Source: Arion vulgaris
Taxonomy: Eukaryota; Mollusca; Gastropoda; Stylommatophora; Arionidae
NCBI GenBank assembly: GCA_020796225.1
Contig: CM036754.1
Span: forward strand, 19,854,867 to 19,918,866
Direction of reading: 5' to 3'
Length of the DNA: 64,000 nucleotides
Shown: positions 30,405 through 41,679 of the stretch, piece after piece
Layout: every line of letters starts with the position of its first letter
Numbering within the stretch: the stretch's first letter is position 1
The notes under the pieces: generated by a model
Seen by the model: the letters and a program-made list of their open reading frames with translations, nothing else
Told to the model about the DNA's origin: nothing
Databases searched by the model: none
Translations under genes and position numbers: made by a program

Positions 30405-30818
30405 CAGTTCAAATTAGCTAGTCGCTGTTACAGGTATCGAAGGTCTCTGTGGCTTATTGGTTATGCAAATTAGCTAGTCGCTGTTACAGGTATCGAAGGT
30501 CTCTGTGGCTTATTGGTTATGCAAATTAGCTAGTCGCTGTTACAGGTATCGAAGGTCTCTGTGGCTTATTGGTTATGCAAATTAGCTAGTCGCTGTTACA
30601 GGTATCGAAGGTCTCTGTGGCTTATTGGTATCATATAGCTACCAATTAGCGGGGTAGATCAGCTGTTACAGGTATCGAAGGTCTCTGTGGCTTATTGGTT
30701 ATGCAAATTAGCTAGTCGCTGTTACAGGTATCGAAGGTCTCTGTGGCTTATTGGTTATGCTAATTAGCTAGTCGCTGTTACAGGTATCGAAGGTCTCTGT
30801 GGCTTATTGGTTATGCTT
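30405..30818. repeat. 56-bp minisatellite built from the head of a SINE-T and its flank, seven copies
   Basis: The unit runs GCAAATTAGCTAGTCGCTGT, TACAGGTATCGAAGGTCTCT, GTGGCTTATTGGTTAT. GGTCTCTGTGGCTTATTGG is the A-box end of the SINE-T that follows at 30790. One unit (30628-30670) has a divergent insert. Confidence 0.9.
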
Positions 30819-31260
30819 TTGCCCTACGTTCCAAAGGTTGTGGGTTCAAATCCGGATAGTGCAGCTCTGTTCATGAGTGTATTTTTGCCTAGAGACCCCT
30901 AGGATTGTCGCTGTAGCTACGGAGTTTGTACTTTGTGCAATACTCTCGGGAGGTGGCATGTTATTTCTGCAGAGAGAGACCGAGCCATATGTGGTCAAAC
31001 CCGGTGCAATGAAGTAAATCATTCAGCTTTAGATCCTTTTTTTTTTTTTTATCCAAAAGCACTTGAGCTTTCAGCTCTTTGGCTCGGTGTCATGGAAATT
31101 GTAACACTTTGGTTCGGTGCCATGAACACCGTGAATCTGGGGAACATGTGGCTTTTCTGCCAGCCCGCGGAATTGAACCCGCACTCACAGAGGGCTAGCC
31201 ACCCGCAGTCCAACGCACTACGAACACGCTGGGCAGGCGGGCTAGATCCTTTTTTAAGAC
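30790..31260 (+). mobile_element. SINE-T copy interrupted by SINE-D
   Basis: It has the head GTCTCTGTGGCTTATTGGTT, the B box GTGGGTTCAAATCCGGAT, the body CAATACTCTCGGGAGGTGG and GACCGAGCCATATG. The tail GGTGCAATGAAGTAAATCATTC is broken by the SINE-D copy below. Confidence 0.8.
31043..31244 (-). mobile_element. SINE-D copy with target-site duplication
   Basis: It is flanked by TAGATCCTTTTTT at 31031 onward and again at 31245-31257. It has the minus-strand B box GGGTTCAATTCCGCGGGC. Confidence 0.85.
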
Positions 31261-31561
31261 CCTTGTTACAGGTATGCCTGAATTAAGGCAAAGTTACATC
31301 TCCCAACCAGGGGGAAAAGCGTAAGTACAATCTGCTTTAAGAACAGATGTTGAAGAAAGAAATACATAGCCAGTGGCAGAATTGTTAAACAGTAGAAAGA
31401 GTCATAGTCTCCCATATGATTCTGCTCAGTATAACCTACTTGAAGAAGATAAGAATCACGGAGCATGTGTATAGTTCACATGTGTAGTCAATGTGTAGTA
31501 TATGGTGTTCAATGTTGTTGATATGTCCACTGATATCACAATGTTCAACCTCAGATGCGCC

Positions 31562-31728
31562 TGTGTGTTGCCGGGGCTCGCAAGGGAGCAAAGAATAGTA
31601 ACACTGCAACCTACAAGGCATGTTGTAAGAGGCGACTGAGGTAGGGGCCTAGGGAATCTATCCTAGTAAATAAAAAGTGTCGCAGAAATCGGATACGCTG
31701 GCCTACTGTAGGCGCATAACTGGCACAT
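31562..31728 (+). mobile_element. SINE-A copy, 3' truncated
   Basis: The head GTTGCCGGGGCTCGCAAGGG through GCGCATAACTGGCACA is present. The last third is missing and replaced by a short CACATCCAGATGG repeat. Confidence 0.8.
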
Positions 31729-31729
31729 C

Positions 31730-32300
31730 CAGATGGCACATCCAGATAGCACATAGCATATCCAGAGTGCTATGATGATAGTCCTCATGTAACAGAACCA
31801 ACTGGTTGACTGTTTGTCTATGACATGCTTATATAGACAGAATAGACGAAGAAGAGTATTCGAGTAACGACAAATGCGATCAACAACAAATGGAACCATC
31901 ATTTTCAAATAACTATTAACATCTAGCGCATCATTGTCCTTTACAAAACCGCGACCAGGAGGGGGAAAAACTAACATAAACAACATATAAAGAACATCGT
32001 GAATGCAAAACAAACTATGAGGATTAGTTAGCGAGAAAGAGAATTCGTTAACCCCATATGCATAATAAACACTGATTCCTGTCCACTTTATAATGCACAA
32101 AAGTCATTAGTTCATTCCACCACCATCCATCACCTATAATTACTAGCCATTTAAGCAAACAGAATGTCGGTTAGTAATGGCTAAACATCCGTTTAACTGC
32201 ATAAATGCATATTCGGATAAACAGTCAAATAAATGCTTAGACATGCTTACGATCTATAATGATAGGTCAGGTTAACAGTTATATTATACAATGTTTTATG
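31730..32300. other. Unassigned stretch
   Basis: A 145-codon minus-strand frame (31663-32100) runs across this region and into the SINE-A sequence. It has no domain I recognise, so I do not call it a gene. Confidence 0.35.
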
Positions 32301-32323
32301 CTACGTCAATGTATTTAGTGACA

Positions 32324-32510
32324 CTGCCCAGCGTGCTCGTAGCGCGTTGGACGACGGCTGATAAGCTCCCTGTGAGTGCGGGTTCAATTCCGCGGGCTGA
32401 CAGAACAGCCACAGGTTCTCCAGGTTTGCGGTGTTCGTGGCACCGAACGTTACGATGTCCATGGCACTGAGCCGAAGAGCTGAAAGCTCAAGTGCTTCTG
32501 TATCAGAAAA
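32324..32510 (+). mobile_element. SINE-D copy with target-site duplication
   Basis: The head GCCCAGCGTGCTCGTAGCGC, the B box GCGGGTTCAATTCCGCGGG and the end AGCTCAAGTGCTTCTG followed by A/TA tail are present. TAGTGACACTG before and TAGTGCCACTG after it (one mismatch) form the duplication. Confidence 0.85.
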
Positions 32511-32555
32511 AAAAAAATATATATATATATATAGTGCCACTGATTTTGGTTTTTT

Positions 32556-32800
32556 TCTTCGAACGCTCCATACTGACCACTTGTTAAACCACTCTTTGTG
32601 ATCTGTATGTGATCTGAGCCTAAAGCATTGTGCCAGTTATGCGCCAACAAGTCGGCCAGCACATCCGGTTTCTGCAACGCTTTTTTATTTACTAGGTAGC
32701 TTCCTGACCCCTACCTCAGTTGCCATGCTTTACGATATGCTTTATAAGTCGCAGTATTACTATTCGTTGCTCCCCTTGCGAGCCCCAGTAACACACGGGA
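32556..32800 (-). mobile_element. SINE-A copy, head-to-head with the next
   Basis: It is the reverse complement of SINE-A, from the ACGCTCCATACTGACCACTT tail to the CCCCTTGCGAGCCCCAGTAA head. Confidence 0.85.
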
Positions 32801-32802
32801 GA

Positions 32803-33007
32803 TAGTACCACTGCGACCTACAAGGCATGTTGTAAGAGACGACTGGGGCAAGGGCCTAGGAAACCTACCCTAGTAAACAGAAGTCGAATGTGCTGGTCTA
32901 CTTGAAGGCACATAACTGGCACACCGCATAATCGCTCTTAAGCTCAGATCCCATACATATCCCAAAGAGTGGTTTAACAAGTGGTCGATATGGAGCTTTC
33001 GAAGAAG
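32803..33007 (+). mobile_element. SINE-A copy, head-to-head with the previous
   Basis: It starts GATAGTACCACTGCGACCTA and ends GTGGTCGATATGGAGCTTTC plus GAAGAAG. The block AAACCTACCCTAGTAAACAG is followed by a small deletion of the core. Confidence 0.85.
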
Positions 33008-33135
33008 GTGATCCAGCAATTGGGTTGAAATAAAGGTGCCAGTGTGGGATTAAATGACCCATCGTATGATATGGGTCACAGAAAAATATATATATATATA
33101 TATATGAAAGACATGTATATGAACACAGTAGTCCC

Positions 33136-33231
33136 CTATAACTGAACGTAATAATGCCTAGAAAAATCACAAACAGCGTTAAAAGGCTGGGGTTGATTCG
33201 CAAAGTCCTGTAAAGGATATGCAATTAACTT
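33136..33231 (+). mobile_element. SINE-C tail, 5' truncated
   Basis: ACAAACAGCGTTAAAAGGCT and AAAGTCCTGTAAAGGATATG are the reverse complement of the SINE-C tail seen at 5306. Confidence 0.7.
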
Positions 33232-33551
33232 TAGTCCCCTATACACCACAAAGGGTTCTACACTATTTTTGTTCAACTATACATTCGTGCATCACTGGGG
33301 ATCAACATTTGAAGATAGATGTGAATTGAGTCAGCGTCAACTATCACAGCGTCAGAGTTGACTGTGATTGAGCATGTATAGCAAGTGTCAGCAGGGGTAT
33401 TGGAGCAAGTGTCAGCAGGGGTATTGGAAAGGACAGCTTTCCGATGGACAACGGATGGGAAAATAAGATCTGAGTGTCCATAGAAAAAGTGGAGAAGAAC
33501 TGTCCAAAGAGAGTTGAAATATTGTGACCTGACCTCCCGAGTAGTTACTGG

Positions 33552-33785
33552 GGTCCAAATTTGGGGTGTAAAGAATAGAACCACTGTTACCTGCCACGCA
33601 TGTCGTAGGACGCGCCTAAGGAGGTTTGGCTGAAACCGGATGCACATGTCCTAAACGTGTAGAAGTCTATGCGTTTAGGGTCCTACCAAACCAATGTGCA
33701 ACGTATACACGTTCTTGGCAAAGATGAAACATATCACAAAGAGTGATTAAAATTGGTCGTAAAGAACGAACGCAAAGAAGAAGAA
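33552..33785 (+). mobile_element. SINE-A2 copy
   Basis: It runs from TTTGGGGTGTAAAGAATAGA through GTAGAAGTCTATGCGTTTAG and CACGTTCTTGGCAAAGATG to the tail AGAACGAACGCAAAGAAGAA. Confidence 0.85.
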
Positions 33786-33872
33786 GACTGTGTGACCTGA
33801 CATGGGACACAATTAGTAGATAGAATGCAGAAGGGTAAACAATGTAAATCACTCGTGGAAGTATGACGTGTT

Positions 33873-34218
33873 AAACCACAGCCAACTCTAGATAACTAGG
33901 CCAGACAACTGACAGGGTTCCTGAGCTAGATCAGAAAAGGGGCCGGAAAATATAGATGTTTGATAGAGCACTGCAAGCTTTTTTGCAATTTTAATCAATT
34001 CTATGAGTCTATGGTTATTTATTGGTGAAAAATATTAATGATATTGATATTCCTTATTGTGAAACTTAACTTGTTGCATAATATAACTCGATTTAGCATT
34101 TTGTGTTGATTTTAAAATGAATTCGTCTATATACACCAATACTGGAATGCGAGGTCACGTGGTGTAGTTGGGGTCTGATTTCTCATAATTCTTACCTGAG
34201 TCCGAAGGCTCATACGTT
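33873..34218 (-). repeat. 340-bp dispersed repeat, copy 1
   Basis: It matches the reverse complement of 42345-42690 over its whole length (for example GTCTATATACACCAATACTG, GGAATGCGAGGTCACGTGG). No coding sequence and no terminal repeats are seen. The strand is arbitrary, relative to copy 2. Confidence 0.8.
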
Positions 34219-34454
34219 TATAGGTGGCTCTGGTCAAACGGTACAAGAAGAGGATATAGATAGATAACCTTCGTGATTACGTTAAGTTATATCAAGTTTC
34301 AACACCAATGTAATTCTACTGAGCAGTGAAGGAATTACACATAACCTTAGCGGTATGCATATACGTTTCAGGGTATACGTGGTTAGCAAGCACATATTTT
34401 TTTTTTAAACCGTAAAATGGATATATGTAACTGAAGCACACAATTCATCATCAT

Positions 34455-34792
34455 CAGGTGCCATGTCGGCTGGTGTAGGTGGTCATGGATCTCCACAAAT
34501 ATCTGCATCTGGTGTTTGCTTTCATCTCAGATGTTGACACTCTACCGTGCATGAAGTCAAGCTATCCTAAATGTTCTCTGTCTTCCTCTGTCTCGTATAC
34601 CCTCGATTGTCACAATGTATTCTAAACCTCCCTTCCTCATCACATGTCCCGAAAAATAATGACTGACTGTGTCTCTTTCTTATATTAACGATAAGCTTTC
34701 TCTGTGCCTTGACTTCATTCAACATTTTAGCAGTCCATCGGGATCATCATTATTCGGTAAAACCACATCTCTGTGGCCCTCAGAGATGTTTC
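34455..34792 (-). mobile_element. LINE 3' end fragment (type 2 tail)
   Basis: The reverse complement contains relics of RDM, LEHIVT-like and RRDRG-like segments, a DFMHGRVST stretch and LWRSMTTYTSRHGT at the very end. It starts in tcatcatcagg on the plus strand, like the copies at 48000 and 62520. Confidence 0.65.
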
Positions 34793-36609
34793 GATCTGTG
34801 TGTTTATTGTGTATACACAATTACTATAAATTATTAATGTAGTGGGCATGAAACAGGCAGGAAAGGAAGGAAGGCTGACAAGAAATGCTACCAATACTGT
34901 AAAATACTGAAATCTTTACACATATGTAATGTTTGTTTCTTTTCGATCCGTCAGGAATTATGGGTTTATTTTGCCCTATTTCCTATATTGAATGGGGAAG
35001 AGTACCTGGCTTTCTTTGAAGACCCAGAAACCTCCAATAACTCTAGGCGTGTAGTGCTGTGCTTAATATTGGGGAGACTCCTACACAGGTGGAGTCTATT
35101 GGTGACCACTGTCGTACTCCCTCATTCCTAGCGCTGAAGTTGTTCTAGAAACATCCCTCATTGACCACACTGGTCAATCTGCATGTGATTATAGTCGGAG
35201 GGCTACTTCCTCGATTGTTCTAGAACAACCACCCGTTGACCACTCTATGTGCCCGTTGTGTGATTTTCGCCAGAGAAGGTACTGAGCGATAACCTACACA
35301 TACTTAATAGAACTTCGTGCCACAGCCACGAAGTAGGTGATCGAAACGATAATATTAAAATACACAAATAGGAGACAGGCAGACATCGACAAAAAAAAAA
35401 ACTTGCATCGCTGCAGTCTGGCTAAGCGAATAGGGATCGTAAATAGAAATCAACCCAGTATAGTTAAATAGCGACTATAAATTTATATTTGGTAAGTACG
35501 ATGTACGGAAACCTACAAATCTGATCTAGTCAGGGCGGATCTGATCAAATCTGGAGAAAACCGAGCGGAGGCTGCGGTGATACGTAATAAATTGACGTTA
35601 AACAGGATAAAGACACGTATGTATGGTATCACATAAGCAAACAAAAAATGTTATTATTTGATAAGTACAACGATGAAATAAATTAGCGCAATGCATATAT
35701 TAGGCGTCCTTTCTTGAATAGGACACAAAAAGAGTTGTGGGTTCATTTCCTGTACCTGACGTTTGTTAGTTTATATTTTATTTAATTGATGCTTACTTAT
35801 GTGATACTATACACATGTGTCTGTGTACTTAAACGTTAATTTACCACATTAGTATCACCACATCCTACCCACGGTTGTCTCCAGATATGGTCTGACCACC
35901 TCATATTTGTAGATTTATGTACATCGCCCAAGTGAGAAAAGGAATTTTCCTTCTTACCCCCTTGCATACTTGAATCTAGAAATGTAAAATGACAGGCACT
36001 TCCTACCAGGACCGTGCGGTATATTTTCTCAGTATGATGCAAGTCTTCGAATGTCGCCACTTAAATGTGTTTTCCTTAAAATAACCTTCAATTGTAATTT
36101 TGATTTTGCTGCTTATGCCGCCCCTGCCCCCTTTCCGTGTCGCCTGATGCGGACGCCTCTCTGCATTATAGCACCGCCCGTCCCTGCTTCCTACCCTACG
36201 ATCTGCACAGGCTACGTGACATTTTCATCAAGTATCTACAAAATCCCAGAGCTCCAGACAGGTACAAGTTATATATATATATATATCAAATGACTGAATG
36301 TATCCTACAAGTTAAGACTGATACTTAGACCTGGCATCTTCTAGTAGCGGCCAAATGAAAAGTGTTAGATCGATACGCGACATGAAGAGGCACAATTTAT
36401 ACGGCGTCTATGAGCTCCACAGAATTCAATATCCGGCCGTTATTTATTATATTTATATACATCTACTGACAACGAGTTACAGTCCATCATTTTTATTTTC
36501 GCTTTACTTCTAAAAATAGGTGTGAGAGAGAACATTAAGATCGCTGCTGCACTGGTCGGATGGAGTACGAATGGACTTGTCCAATGTGCGAGGATGAAAA
36601 ATGAAAATC
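34793..36609. other. Unassigned stretch
   Basis: I see no gene. Around 35110-35290 two weakly similar segments (TCATTGACCACACTGGTCAA and CGTTGACCACTCTATGTGCC) look like worn SINE-A tails. Frames at 36051-36328 show no domain. Confidence 0.4.
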
Positions 36610-36846
36610 GTGGCATATCCTTTACAGAACTTCGCTATAAACCACAGTAAACTAGTCGTTAATTTGCTAGGCACCATTTATACGTTCAGTAGTTTGCCAT
36701 TGCTTTTTGAACGGTGAGGTCTATTTTTACTGTTCGTAAAAATCCACGCCGAACAAATTTGCTTTCAAACTGCCAGTCGCGGAGTTTCAACCATGTAGGC
36801 TTGGGGTATGATCGAGCTCACTACCGTGTTAAGCTACAGACGGCCA
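36610..36846 (-). mobile_element. SINE-C copy, diverged
   Basis: GCATATCCTTTACAGAACTT, TAGTTTGCCATTGCTTTTTG and CAAACTGCCAGTCGCGGAG are recognisable. The minus-strand B box is worn (GGTTGAAACTCC). Confidence 0.7.
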
Positions 36847-37019
36847 CAATGTGTGATAATATCAGATGAGAAAACTGAACTCAGCTTCTAATTATAGTCC
36901 AATAATTGAGGATAGTCAATGTAAACTTAAGGAATCAGAGACAGTAGGAATAGATAACCTGTACTTTTTGTTATCGTTCGCCATCTATGAATTCAGGCGT
37001 AGTCGTTGCGACTACTATG

Positions 37020-37115
37020 CCACCTATGACTGATTTTTGCGTGAATGCTTGTTTTCTTCATAATAACTGTCCCTTGTCATCCAGGCGAACCTTCTCCGAC
37101 TTCAGAGGTGGGTAC
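37020..37115 (-). mobile_element. SINE-G fragment
   Basis: GACTGATTTTTGCGTGAATG and CTCCGACTTCAGAGGTGGGT match the SINE-G at 25362. Confidence 0.5.
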
Positions 37116-37164
37116 TTTATAACATAATTTTTTTTTAAACTCGTTACAGTCTGTGCTGCTTTTA

Positions 37165-37360
37165 AGGTGGTGTGCAGGGGAACATGTGTCTGTGGAATTT
37201 AATGGCCGCATGGCTAGTGCAGTCGCAGTGAAACTATTCAGGTTATTATTTTCTGTATGCCCCCGACAGAAAAAAACTTCATTGGCCTTACCGTGGATTG
37301 AAACTTGGTCTTCCGCATAGAGGCCGCACTCTACTTCATTCAGCCAGACGCCCCAATCTT
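37165..37360 (-). mobile_element. SINE-F copy
   Basis: The minus strand reads GGGGCGTCTGGCTGAATGAA ... CCAAGTTTCAATCCACGG. The body has ACCTGAATAGTTTCACTGCG and CTGCACTAGCCATGCGGCC, as at 24243. Confidence 0.75.
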
Positions 37361-37361
37361 T

Positions 37362-37470
37362 ATAACATAGACTCGCCCCACTCTTTATAACATAGACTCG
37401 CTCCACTCTCTATAACATAGACTCGCTCCACTCTCTATAACATAGACTCACCCCACTCTTTATAAGATAG
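37362..37470. repeat. Short tandem repeat of about 26 bp, five copies
   Basis: The unit is CTTTATAACATAGACTCGCC plus CCACT, with CTCTATAAC variants. It directly abuts the SINE-F head. Confidence 0.85.
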
Positions 37471-37884
37471 ACTATCTTTAATACATGTATTTCAACGCGC
37501 TGACTGTCAGCCACTTCGGTGTGCTGAAAATTACGGAGTTAACACGGTATTTCTTTCTTCATATACCATACGGTATGAAAACATGTTCTCTTTACTGTGA
37601 TACACTCTTTATCCTTTTACGTAAATGATGCACATGTTTTACAGTATTCTGTGATCGTTTTCAATGACACCGAATGGTAAATGAAATAAATGAAAAAGTA
37701 GAATCACCAAGCTAAGGCAGTTGTATAGAAGAAAATGAAGGAAAAAACGTGTTGTGCAATAATAGTTAATAATGGAAGTAAAAAGGCAGTATTACAGCTC
37801 AATATAGAAGCAGTTCTGACATGAGGATGTGAATTATGCACACAATAACAAGAATAGTAAATGATTTAATAATAATAATTACTC

Positions 37885-38112
37885 TCGTACCGTTATGCGT
37901 TACAATAAGGCCTGCAAGTAATTTCTCCATACCGCTCTGTCCTGTGCAACTTGCTCAATCTCTTCCATGGAATTGAGACCGATATTTCTTGCCTGTAACG
38001 GCAAAATTCGTTTCAATGTTTCCCTAGTGCGCCCTCTTTTTCTTAAACTCATTGTCTCCCACTTGATTGCCCGCTTTGGTATTCTAGTAAACTCTTTGAG
38101 ACTACTGACAAG
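37885..38112 (-). mobile_element. LINE 3' end fragment
   Basis: The reverse complement reads GRTRETLKRILPLQARNIGL, NSMEEIEQVAQDRAVWRNYL, QAL. It is the same family as 1091-1514 and 40170-40295. Confidence 0.75.
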
Positions 38113-38504
38113 TGGTTTGATAGAAGAGTTATGAGAATATCATAGACAGAAAACATAACATATGACAATGTTCTCATGAAAGCAAGCGAGAACAGATCGC
38201 GTCTAAAACTCAACAGAAAAAAAAACCCCAGCATTCTTTGAATATGTTACGAGAAGATAGAAGCTTGAATACAACAGCTTGTAAGAACATGCACGATACG
38301 AGTGACGAGCGAAAGAATTCGACAGAGGGAAAAGATTCTAGATAGATATGACATGTCGTGAAAACAGTATCAGAACTCATAGACATAACAAGAGTTGTGG
38401 AAGAACATCATGGCCTACGCTTGTTGGCATGGCTCTTGGTGATGATAATTTTCAGTTATATAAACTGTGCATGCTATTTTGTTCAAAGTTTACATAATTT
38501 AATG

Positions 38505-38880
38505 GAGAAGGACTGACCTCATTGTATCAGGTGTCCACATATGGTTCGATCTCTCTCTCTCTCTGTACAAATGGAATGTAACATGCCGAGAGTATTGGAT
38601 TATCATCAGGGAGTTCATTATTTTTATCATGTTTGTTGGCCTTCACGTGCTGATATAACCAACAAATGCTCGTCCTTAGGTCGAAAGAATAGTGCCTCGG
38701 CTAAAAAAGTTTTAATCCCTACATAAAAAAACAAAAACAAGAGTATTGCACACAATAACGAACTCCGTATCTCCAGCAACAATTATATGGATCTCCGGGG
38801 GAAAATGCACTCGGATTTGAACTCACGACCTTCAGAACACAAGACAAACAGCGTGACAACTTCGCCACAGACTCCCAAAT
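38505..38880 (-). mobile_element. SINE-T copy split by another repeat
   Basis: The part at 38505-38601 (AAGGACTGACCTCATTGTAT ... CATGCCGAGAGTATTG) and the part at 38741-38880 (GCACACAATAACGAACTCCG ... CGGATTTGAACTCACGACC) form one SINE-T. The insert between them is flanked by AGAGTATTG. Confidence 0.75.
38602..38740. mobile_element. Insert in SINE-T with 9-bp target-site duplication
   Basis: About 130 bp with CATGTTTGTTGGCCTTCACG, CTGATATAACCAACAAATGC and TTTTAATCCCTACAT plus an A-rich end. The same element is at 28190-28500. The A-rich end and duplication suggest a retroposed SINE, but I see no tRNA box. Confidence 0.65.
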
Positions 38881-39077
38881 AGTATTATTTAAAGAAAGAA
38901 TCGTATGATATTGTCATATTACGAGAACATAAAGGCAATAAATTGTGGCAACAAAATAAATTAACGGGAAAAGAATCAGAGGACGACATCTAAACTAAAA
39001 AATGCTGAACAGTTTAACACCATGACACGCAACAAACACATCAATACAGTTGATATATATATATATATATATATAGC

Positions 39078-39330
39078 CCGTGTTACCGGGGTTCACAAGG
39101 GGAGCAAAGAATAGTAACACTGATACCACAAGGCATGTCGTAAGAGGTGACTGAGGTAGAGGTCTATGGAAGCTATCATAGTAAATAAAAAGCGTCGCAG
39201 AAATCGGATGTGCTGGCCTACTTGTAGGCGCATAACTGTCACAACGCACACTCGCTCTTAGGCTCAGATCACATACAGATCCCAAAGAGTGGTTTAACAA
39301 GTGGTCGATATGGAGCGTTTGAAGAAGAAT
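39078..39330 (+). mobile_element. SINE-A copy, full length
   Basis: It starts CGTGTTACCGGGGTTCACAA, has AAAAAGCGTCGCAGAAATCG in the centre and GTGGTCGATATGGAGCGTTT plus GAAGAAG at the end. A (TA)n run lies immediately before it. Confidence 0.88.
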
Positions 39331-40169
39331 ATATATATATTAGCTAAGAACACGATGTTCTGATCTATAATCAACTATGCCAGCTGTATCGCACACAATT
39401 AACGGTAAAGAAGATTTGAATTAGTAGAATAATATAGTGTTTCGTGATTACTTTTGTAAAGCGAACTGGTCGTCCACTTGATTGGCTGATTGACTGGCCC
39501 ATTTTTGTTTCACTTCGGTTAATAACAATGTCTGTTCCGATCGTTTTCTTACACGTGAAGATCTCAGAGGCAGTTCACGAACTACGCTGCACGGCAAGGG
39601 TCCCAGGTGCAATATTTCTATATATTGTGTATATTTTTTCCACTTTAAATAAATTTCCAGCCTTCCCTTATCGACTTACAACTGCCACAGTTTCTTTTAC
39701 ATTCTCAACATAAACACATGAACTACGTGTTATTGTCCGTGTCCTATAGAACTAAAAACTTGATCTCACCTACAATGACGTCATGGATCACTGGAAAAAT
39801 AACACGCTGGCTCCACGATGGTAGTGAACCGAGTACTTTTAAAATGTAGCAACGAGAGGCGAGCACAGTACCTCTCCACCAGAGGGACCACACACCGTGG
39901 GCCTAGATACATACAGTGTTCACACAGAGAGAGAGAGAGACAACTATTGTTTTTGAATTCTGGAAAATCGATGATACAACAAACACGGCGTTTGCTAGTG
40001 CATAGAAGAAGCCCCCTAACAGAACAATGATAAACTGAATATGTGCGTGATGTGCATACCTAGTGTCACATTCATGCATGAGGTAGTAGACGTCTTGTCA
40101 AATTTGTGAAATTAAGGCCACGCGGCTGTTCTATATACTGTCTCGTTATATAAATGATATATTATATCG
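39331..40169. other. Unassigned stretch
   Basis: No convincing exon or repeat is seen. The 89-codon frame at 39444-39713 has no recognised domain. A short (GA)n lies at 39925-39940. Confidence 0.4.
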
Positions 40170-40297
40170 TACTAGGAAATCCCTGAAACGAACTTTGCTG
40201 AGAGAGAGGCAAGAAATATGGGACTCATTTCCATGGAAGAGATCGAGAGAGTTGCCCAAAACAGAGCGGTATGGAGAAATTACGTGTAACTAACATT
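40170..40297 (+). mobile_element. LINE 3' end fragment
   Basis: It reads SLKRTLLRE, a shift, then ARNMGLISMEEIERVAQNRA, VWRNYV. It is closely related to 1350-1480. Confidence 0.7.
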
Positions 40298-41386
40298 TTT
40301 ATGTAAGTGAGAGGATATATATATATGTGTGTGTGTGTGTATGTATATATATATATATATATTGTTACTCCTGCTGCTCTTTTAAGAGATCTCATCTATG
40401 TTATGATTTGAGACGTAGATGAACACCTTAGTGAAAGTTGTGTGGACAAACAGGAAAGAGGGCGTCAACGATTTAAGAGGAAATGAAACATTTAAAAGAT
40501 GGACAAACAACAGTAAAACAGAGAATGTACTAGCATGGCAAGAGACATGATACGCTAGAGATTCGTTATAGTTATACCTTCGATGTGGAGATGATACGTG
40601 ATCCATATTACCAGAATGAGAATCAGTTGTTAGAACATGCAAGTGACAATGAACTTGTATGTATGGGCAACAGAGATAACAAATAAGAGAAGTATACAAT
40701 AAGTGAGATACGGGAATCACTAGAAGTCACAAACGAAAGACAACACTAGTAGATACGGATACTGAGTTGTTAAGAGACATGATCGCCTACGCCAGCAGGC
40801 AGGCACTTGCTGACAATTATACAAGTAAGCTACACAATCAACAGAAAGTGACATATAAAAGAAAAGATATTAGTTAGTATGTATGGGCACAACTAGGAAA
40901 ACAGAAAGGAAATCTATACAACGGGCAAGTTACACGAACTATCAGAAACTGATCGACCGTGCTTACTGTCACGAGTGCTGTTAAGTCGCTTATGTTTATA
41001 ATAACAGACAGAATGTCAGTGCTAAGATGACAGTTGTGGGCGAGATAAATGACATAAATATGAGATGACAGCATTCTTTCTACTCTCCAACTAGCATCAA
41101 AAAATAACAGTCACGCATGTATTTATGTTTCTATAACGTGCACACACACATAACATTTTCACATTGTGCCGTGTAGTATTGCACAATCGTGAGTTTTGAG
41201 CGAATCATCTAATGATAAAGCATGACAATTTTTATTTTTCAATATGCAAGGAGAAACCAATTAGAACTCATTAGAAAATGTTCTCACCGTTTTATTCATT
41301 CTCTCTCTGGAGATTTATCTTAAGGATTGGAAAGGGAATTGTACGGAAGTCAGTGTGACTAACAAAGGACATTTGTTTTTTCTTAT
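40298..41386. other. Unassigned stretch
   Basis: GT and TA microsatellites lie at 40314-40365. The rest shows no exon or familiar repeat; 40760-40810 (GACATGATCGCCTACGCCAG) looks like the last bases of a type 2 LINE tail. Confidence 0.4.
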
Positions 41387-41387
41387 A

Positions 41388-41637
41388 CGAACGCTCCATA
41401 TCGACCACTTGATAACCACTCTTTGTGATTTGTATGTAATCTAAGTCTAAGAGCGATTGTACGTTGTGCAAGTTATGCGCCTACAAGTAGGCCAGCACAT
41501 CCGATTTCTGCGATACTTTTTATTTACTATGGTAGCTTTCCTAGGCCCCTACCTTAGTCGCCTCTTACGACATGCTGTGTAAGTCGCAGTGTTACTATTC
41601 TTTGCTCCCCTTAAGGGCCACAGCAACACACGGGCGC
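41388..41637 (-). mobile_element. SINE-A copy
   Basis: It is the reverse complement of SINE-A: CGCTCCATATCGACCACTTG, GCGCCTACAAGTAGGCCAGC, and the head CCTTAAGGGCCACAGCAACA. Confidence 0.88.
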
Positions 41638-41679
41638 AAAAGACATTTAAGTTAATACTTCTTCTTCTCTGGTAATGCA

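Noticed and set aside
31663..32100. A 145-codon minus frame
   Set aside because: Its end is SINE-A sequence read backwards, and the rest has no recognisable domain.
34930..35130. An open stretch (QELWVYFALFPILNGEEYLA...) after an acceptor-like site
   Set aside because: No start or family match and no neighbouring exon in phase; considered chance.
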